From the NCBI GenBank assembly GCA_030998225.1, contig JAPYXD010000754.1, positions 6,138,001-6,202,000 on the forward strand: a DNA stretch of 64,000 nt, in the 5' to 3' direction. The notes beneath the pieces were generated by a model, which saw only the letters and a list, made by a program, of their open reading frames with translations, made no database searches and had not been told where the DNA came from. Below, piece by piece: positions 59,521-64,000 of this stretch (its first letter is position 1; the number at the start of each line of letters is the position of its first letter). This DNA comes from Diplolepis rosae (Eukaryota > Arthropoda > Insecta > Hymenoptera > Diplolepididae). A program made the translations under genes and the position numbers.

Positions 59521-60547
59521 TATATATATATTAAATTTGTATACGACTGTTAAAAATCTTATTAATGTTGATAGACTTTAATATACAAGTGGTAAATTAA
59601 AATTGATAGATTTGGATATTATGTAAATTAATAAAATTAATATACATTTGAAATTATATTAAAATTAAATTGAAAATAAAAGTAAAATTAATATACATTC
59701 ATATTAAATTTGATAATTTTCAATCAAAATATATTAAAATTAAAAAACATTATTAAAACATATATATATGTGTATTAAAATTCAAATAAAAGTTTGTATT
59801 TTTTAAGATGACAGTATTTTAAATTTGATATACGTTACTGAAAAAAACTTCCATTACATGTAATGAAAGTTTAATACAAAAATTTCTAACAGTGTATATA
59901 AGATTCTGGTTGAAACACGAAAAGAATTTAAAAACTCGCAATTATTCTGTTCAAATTGTTCAAAAATATTAATTTTTTCTTTTTGTCGATGGATTAAGAA
60001 ATGAAGGGGTTTACTTGAGAAAAAATAATGTATAATGTATAATAATAATAGTTACATTTTTAATTTCTTGGCCTCATCTGCACCAGTATATTTTTTTCCT
60101 AGTATACATAGAATATCCTGAAATTTTTGCGAAACAATTAAAAAAAGTTTAGGGGTATAAATGTGTACTTATATTTCAGCATTTCTGCAAAATTGCAACT
60201 TTTATGACCTAAACAGACTCCAATTATATTTATTTTGATTCACAAAAAATATCACTTTTTTCCAAAGATTTAGCAACAATTTCGAAGAAAAAAATTTGTT
60301 TTCCTCAAGTTAACTATGACTGAAATATGAAAAACTCGTGAAAATACCATTTTGGCTACTAAAGTAATTAAAGCGATATTTTCATACAATTAAAATTTCG
60401 CCCTCGACTTGAACTCATTGGATTCAAAATTTAATTAACTTTCATGCTTATATGAGGAAAAAAGTTCAACTTCTTATTATAAAAATTAAGATACTTTAAC
60501 AATAGTGAAAACAACAGGTGAACCTATCATTTTTGACGGAAGTGTAA
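59521..60547. other. AT-rich unique stretch
   Basis: Runs of 'attaaaattaa' and 'tatatata' simple sequence up to about 59800, then unremarkable AT-rich DNA. No gene. Confidence 0.4.
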
Positions 60548-61273
60548 ATGTACTTGCAGTTTTGAACTATCATTGAACGCTGAAAACTATTTTTTATTGG
60601 AAACTAAATTATTGCTTTCTTCCCCATTAACCCTTTGCGTCATGATGGATCTCTTACGGAACCACCTTTTTGTTCACAGTTTTTCATTTTTTAAACTATT
60701 TTTTTAACAAGTACCAGATTTTTTGTCTTTACAGGGTCCCTAGAACATCAATAAGTGTAAAAAACATGAACAATCATTAATTATTATCTTAAAAAAACCG
60801 TACGTAAATAAATAGTGAAAATTAGTGCATTTTCACTGAGAAATACATTCTTGATTAATGTATAATAAATATTGAGTTGGGAATTTTTTTTTGCACTTAG
60901 TACACCATAAGATATTTTTCAGAATTTTCTGCCATATTGTTTTTGATATAAGTTCTATTTTTTGTCAAGAAATATAGGAAATTATGTTTTTTTCATTCTA
61001 AATCCAAACTAACAATTATGTTCTCTTGAAACTAGTTTTCTAATGATTTTTGGGTGGTGAAATCCTAATCAGAAATGAAAAATTTCAAAATCCGAAAATT
61101 CAAGATGCTGGAACAAATATGGCGGGTATGAAATTTCGAAATTTGGTCTGTCATATCAGATCTGCGATCGTGAATTTTCAGAAATTGGAAATTTCAACAT
61201 TATATTCAGATTCAGCGACCAAAAAAACTCCTTAGAAATAGATTTACAAAAATGTTGAATGCCCTCAAAAAAA

Positions 61274-61482
61274 AAGTCCAGTTAAAACAACCGGAATTCC
61301 GGTTAGGCCATATTTAAAACTATTTTATGGTTAAAATAACTAGAAATTAAGATTATTTGTACTAGATTTTTTTTTAGGAATTACTAGAAAATCTATTCGA
61401 AATAACCAGAATTCTGGTTGAAATAACTAGAAAATATGTTAAATATGGCCTAACCGGAATTCCGGTTGTTTTAACTGGACTT
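61274..61482. mobile_element. 209-bp MITE with 42-bp perfect inverted repeats
   Basis: Both ends carry aagtccagttaaaacaaccg, continuing through gaattccggttaggccatattta, as perfect complements. The core contains 'aactagaaa' words. No target duplication is visible, since the left flank is a poly-A run. Confidence 0.8.
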
Positions 61483-61547
61483 ATATTTATAATCATATTT
61501 TATAACAGATTGTATATATTTGAAAGGCTCGGAATATAGACTACCGG

Positions 61548-62362
61548 TCAAAATTGTGGGACTACCTGCTTTTCAATGATTGCTTAAATTATCTTAATTT
61601 TAATTCTGTGAGTGATAAAATTTGTTCTCTTAATGAATCGAATGCCATCAAAATTCTCTAATAAAATGAGTTCAGAATGAAATCGTTTCATTAAATTTTT
61701 AAGAAGGTATTGCAAAAAAAATCAAAATTTCAATAATTTCTTAAATTTTGAAAAACTTTCGAAATAATGAACATTTTTTAATGTTCTTGGGCTTATTTTA
61801 AACCTGAGATTCTTCAAAATCGCAGTAAATTGTCATCATAAATTTATAATTTTTTTCTTGCATAGTGCACGAGATTAAAGTTTGTGTAAAAAAGTTGGAA
61901 AAATTCCAATATAGCTTTTACTGAGGAAAACATCTTTATAAGATATATAAAACATATAATCATGAATGTTCTATAAAATTCCCTTAAAATATATATTTGT
62001 ATGATTTTTATTATGATTATCCTACAGATGAAATGTTCTCAAATTTTCTCTTCTTTTTTGTTGCAATTTAAACTCTTTGCACTATGCAAGAAAAAATTAT
62101 ACATTTGTGATGACAATTTACTATGTACTTACAGTTTTGAACGATAACAAACTTTTTCACGAATAATAAACTATTTTTTTAATTTTCTGGGACAATAACT
62201 AATCATTCAGTTTAAAAAAAAAATATTTTCCATCCTTCAATGAACGTTTAGAACTGTAATTACATAATTTACTGCGATTTTGAAGAATCTTAGCTTTAAA
62301 ATTCATTAAGAGAACAAATGTTATCACTCACAGAATTAAAATTAAGATGAAGTAAGTTAACA
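61548..62362. mobile_element. Tc1-like foldback, right end lost, with nested insertion
   Basis: The left end ctaccggtcaaaattgtggg resembles Tc1/mariner terminal repeats from memory. 'taattttaattctgtgagtg' (61600) is inverted at about 62335, and 'gcagtaaattgtcatc' (61822) is inverted around the nested element at 62123. The distal right terminus is missing. No transposase frame. Confidence 0.55.
62123..62265. mobile_element. Shortest relative of giant element, perfect 8-bp TSD (143 bp)
   Basis: Begins atgtacttacagttttgaac and ends with 'ccttcaatgaacg…ctgtaattacat'. It is flanked by the perfect duplication aatttact (62115-62122 and 62266-62273). The opposite arm of the host inverted repeat (gcagtaaattgtcatc at 61822) shows the empty site, which independently confirms the 8-bp duplication. 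Confidence 0.9.
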
Positions 62363-62455
62363 TTAGAGAATAGGTGTGTAGACATCATAGATTATTTTAT
62401 TTTGAAAGAGAAAATTTTGTCATCGTTCAATGAACATTCAAAACTGTAAGTACAT

Positions 62456-62730
62456 TCTCTCTAAATCTGAATCAGTCAAATTTTCACTGATTGAACCAGT
62501 GATTTGACTTTTCACTGATGAATCAGTGAAAAAATAATTTTCAATGTTAAATCAGTTAATTTTCACTGATCCATCAGTGAAAAAAATATGTTTCACTGTC
62601 AAATCAGTCAATTTTCACTGAAATAATCAGTGGAATTTGACTAATTTACAGTAACCTCTTTTTAGCTATTTGAATCAGTCAAATTTCACTGATAATCAGT
62701 AGATTTTGACTGATTCAAATTTAGAGAGTG
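62456..62730. mobile_element. Family S MITE, complete
   Basis: Ends tctctctaaatctgaatcag and ctgattcaaatttagagag, directly abutting the giant-element-type terminus on its left. It carries the full set of internal words and the 'aacctctttttagctatttga' block. Confidence 0.8.
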
Positions 62731-62825
62731 GAAAAAGTAAAATACAAAGAACCAATGAAATGTTTTTATAAGAGCTATTCATCGAAACAAGAGTTGCATT
62801 TTTCAATCGACAATATTATGTTTAA

Positions 62826-63492
62826 GGTGGTTGATCCACAAAAATTAGACCACAGGCAAAAATAGATAATTTTGCTTTCAAGAATAGCAATATTATTATT
62901 AAAGGGCTATTTCGGAAGAGAAAACATTAATTTCCATGAAAAAAATTTGAAATACAGAAAAATAATTTTATTAATAAATTTTATTTTTGCCCCAACTTTC
63001 TTTCTTATCGCTTCTTACCAAATTTTGAAAAATTATGTGATTTTAATAAATTATGAATCACTTTTTCAAGAAAAAGAATCCCTACAACTTAATCATTTCC
63101 AATTTTCGAAAATGAATAAATTATTATCAAATTCAGCAATTTGTTTATAACAATTTCGCTTTGGAAAATGTTTTTTTAATGGCTTCAGCCACTAAAGAAT
63201 TTATTTTAAAAAATCAGAAACGATGAAGTTGTGGGAAATCTTTTCTCTGAAAAAATGATTCATGATTTATTAGAATGGCATAATTTTTTAAAATTTGGTG
63301 AGAAGCGATAAGAAAAAAAGTTGGGGCAAAAATAAAATTTATTGATAACATTATTTTTTTATGTTTCAAATTTTTTTCATGTAAAATAATCTTTTCACTT
63401 TCAAAATAGCCCTTCAATAATAATATTGCTATTCTGGAAAGCAAAATTATCTATTTTTGCCTGAGGTCTAATATTCGTGGGTGAAAACTACC
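62826..63492. mobile_element. TTAA foldback MITE, complete (667 bp)
   Basis: TTAA at 62822-62825 and 63493-63496. Ends ggtggttgatccacaaaaat and attcgtgggtgaaaactacc. The core motifs match the 31069 copy more closely than the 11765 copy ('cgcttctta' rather than 'cgcttcgaa'), suggesting two subfamilies. The ORFs on each strand are mirror readings. Confidence 0.85.
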
Positions 63493-63566
63493 TTAACTTG
63501 CCAAACGAAAATTTCACACGATTAATTTTATCCTTGAACTCCTAGAAACTATGTCCTCAGTAATTC

Positions 63567-63785
63567 TTGCCACGTCTCCAAAGCATGGATAATTATCATA
63601 GCTCGTTAAGACTGGATCGGATTATCGACGATGAAGAAACCACTAGAACCCGTATTTACCGAGACTTGTGCATTGCATGCAATCAAATCACCGACGAGTA
63701 CCTTCTAATGACCTTTTCATCTTTTGTAATTATCATTTTTTCATTTTACGGAATTGTCTTTTATTTCAATCTCAAATTCTCTTAG
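63567..63785 (+). pseudogene. Chemoreceptor-like fragment (insect gustatory receptor type)
   Basis: An open stretch of 72 codons reading MDNYHSSLRLDRIIDDEE, a charged segment, then RIYRDLCIACNQITDEYLLM and a hydrophobic span of about 20 residues (FSSFVIIIFSFYGIVFYF) before a stop. The arrangement R-x-x-Y-x-x-L-C-x-x-x-x-x-I followed by a membrane segment ending in Y/F is characteristic of the late transmembrane region of insect gustatory receptors, judged from memory. The frame begins with TTG after an in-frame stop, and an acceptor-like 'tatgtcctcag' ends at 63560, so this may be an internal exon. It is too short to be a whole receptor of about 350-450 residues. Whether it belongs to a gene continuing past the window or is a remnant is open. 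Confidence 0.4.
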
Positions 63786-64000
63786 AGAGAGGCTTTTATT
63801 TTGTAACCGTTAAGTCGAAGCCTTGTGTTTTTTCAAGTTATCATTACTTTAAGTTAAGTACGTTAAAAAGGTAGTAGTAATATTTCAGCCATAAAAGTAT
63901 CGTTATAATTTAATGGCAACTTTAATAATAATTGGTTAAGATGTAAAGTTGTTTCAGATTACTGAAATTTAATAATGCAAAGGAATCATAATATAGTTTC
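63786..64000. other. Window end, nothing recognised
   Basis: AT-rich with no terminal repeat. Possible donor-like sites (for example 'ttttgtaacc' near 63800) would be relevant if the upstream fragment is an exon. Confidence 0.3.

Larger units (their letters stand above)
60548..62455. mobile_element. Composite region bounded by giant-element-type termini
   Basis: The left boundary atgtacttgcagttttgaac and right boundary 'cgttcaatgaacattc…ctgtaagtacat' match the termini of the 15.6-kb element. The 8 bp outside do not match (aagtgtaa, tctctcta), so the pair may not be one insertion, or the right duplication was destroyed by the family S MITE beside it. Nested inside are an inverted-repeat element (61274-61482), a Tc1-like end (61548), an inverted pair (61590-61900 and 62055-62362) and a short relative at 62123. 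The sequence TTAA-ccctttgcg near 60626 resembles a piggyBac end, unpaired. Confidence 0.4.

Noticed and set aside
60620..60670. piggyBac terminus (TTAA then ccctttgcg)
   Set aside because: Only one end is seen, with no matching complement or second TTAA-flanked end in the window.

Overview
The window is AT-rich eukaryotic DNA of insect type. It is almost entirely intergenic and densely packed with DNA-transposon remnants and MITEs (short non-autonomous inverted-repeat elements). There is no operon-like gene packing, no open reading frame (ORF) above about 120 codons, and most ORFs fall inside repeats. The insect assignment is an inference from element styles and from one short ORF at the right edge that reads like part of an insect chemoreceptor (gustatory receptor). 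The species cannot be named from what is visible, and no complete protein-coding gene can be supported.

Left third (1-17.4 kb): four long copies of one repeat (called family A) at 1-1157, 6233-8075, 11301-13404 and 15863-17363. Each full copy has a GC-rich hairpin head, four ~150-bp degenerate internal units, a CAGA microsatellite and a conserved end. Interspersed are a TTAA-flanked ~665-bp foldback MITE family, a TA-flanked element (2547-3065), a hAT-type MITE with a perfect 8-bp target duplication (4745-5473) and a second TTAA family (5590-5928).

Middle (17.4-36.5 kb): clusters of a TA-flanked MITE with CTCTCTAAATC ends (family S), several TA-flanked MITEs with CACTGAG ends, hAT-like elements with CAGGGTGGCC ends, foldbacks, microsatellites, two tRNA-like half-elements, and low-complexity unique stretches with no recognisable gene.

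Main feature (37,026-52,653): one 15.6-kb inverted-repeat element bounded by a perfect 8-bp target-site duplication (aaacaaaa). Its arms are about 6.0 and 7.6 kb and nearly identical. Each arm carries an outer tandem array of 154/155-bp units (8 on the left, 15 on the right), diverged family-A material and GC-rich islands. The arms would meet in a perfect palindrome centred on TA, but a separate 2.7-kb TA-flanked element with 308-bp terminal inverted repeats sits exactly at that centre. Two short relatives, at 36,101-36,312 and 62,123-62,265, share its termini, and the second also has a perfect 8-bp duplication. No transposase is visible, so the giant element appears non-autonomous.

Right end (53-64 kb): more nested MITEs, a 217-bp near-perfect hairpin, a 1.48-kb foldback whose unique core encodes a 55-residue CCNPF-type ORF, further inverted-repeat elements, and the chemoreceptor-like fragment at 63,567-63,785.
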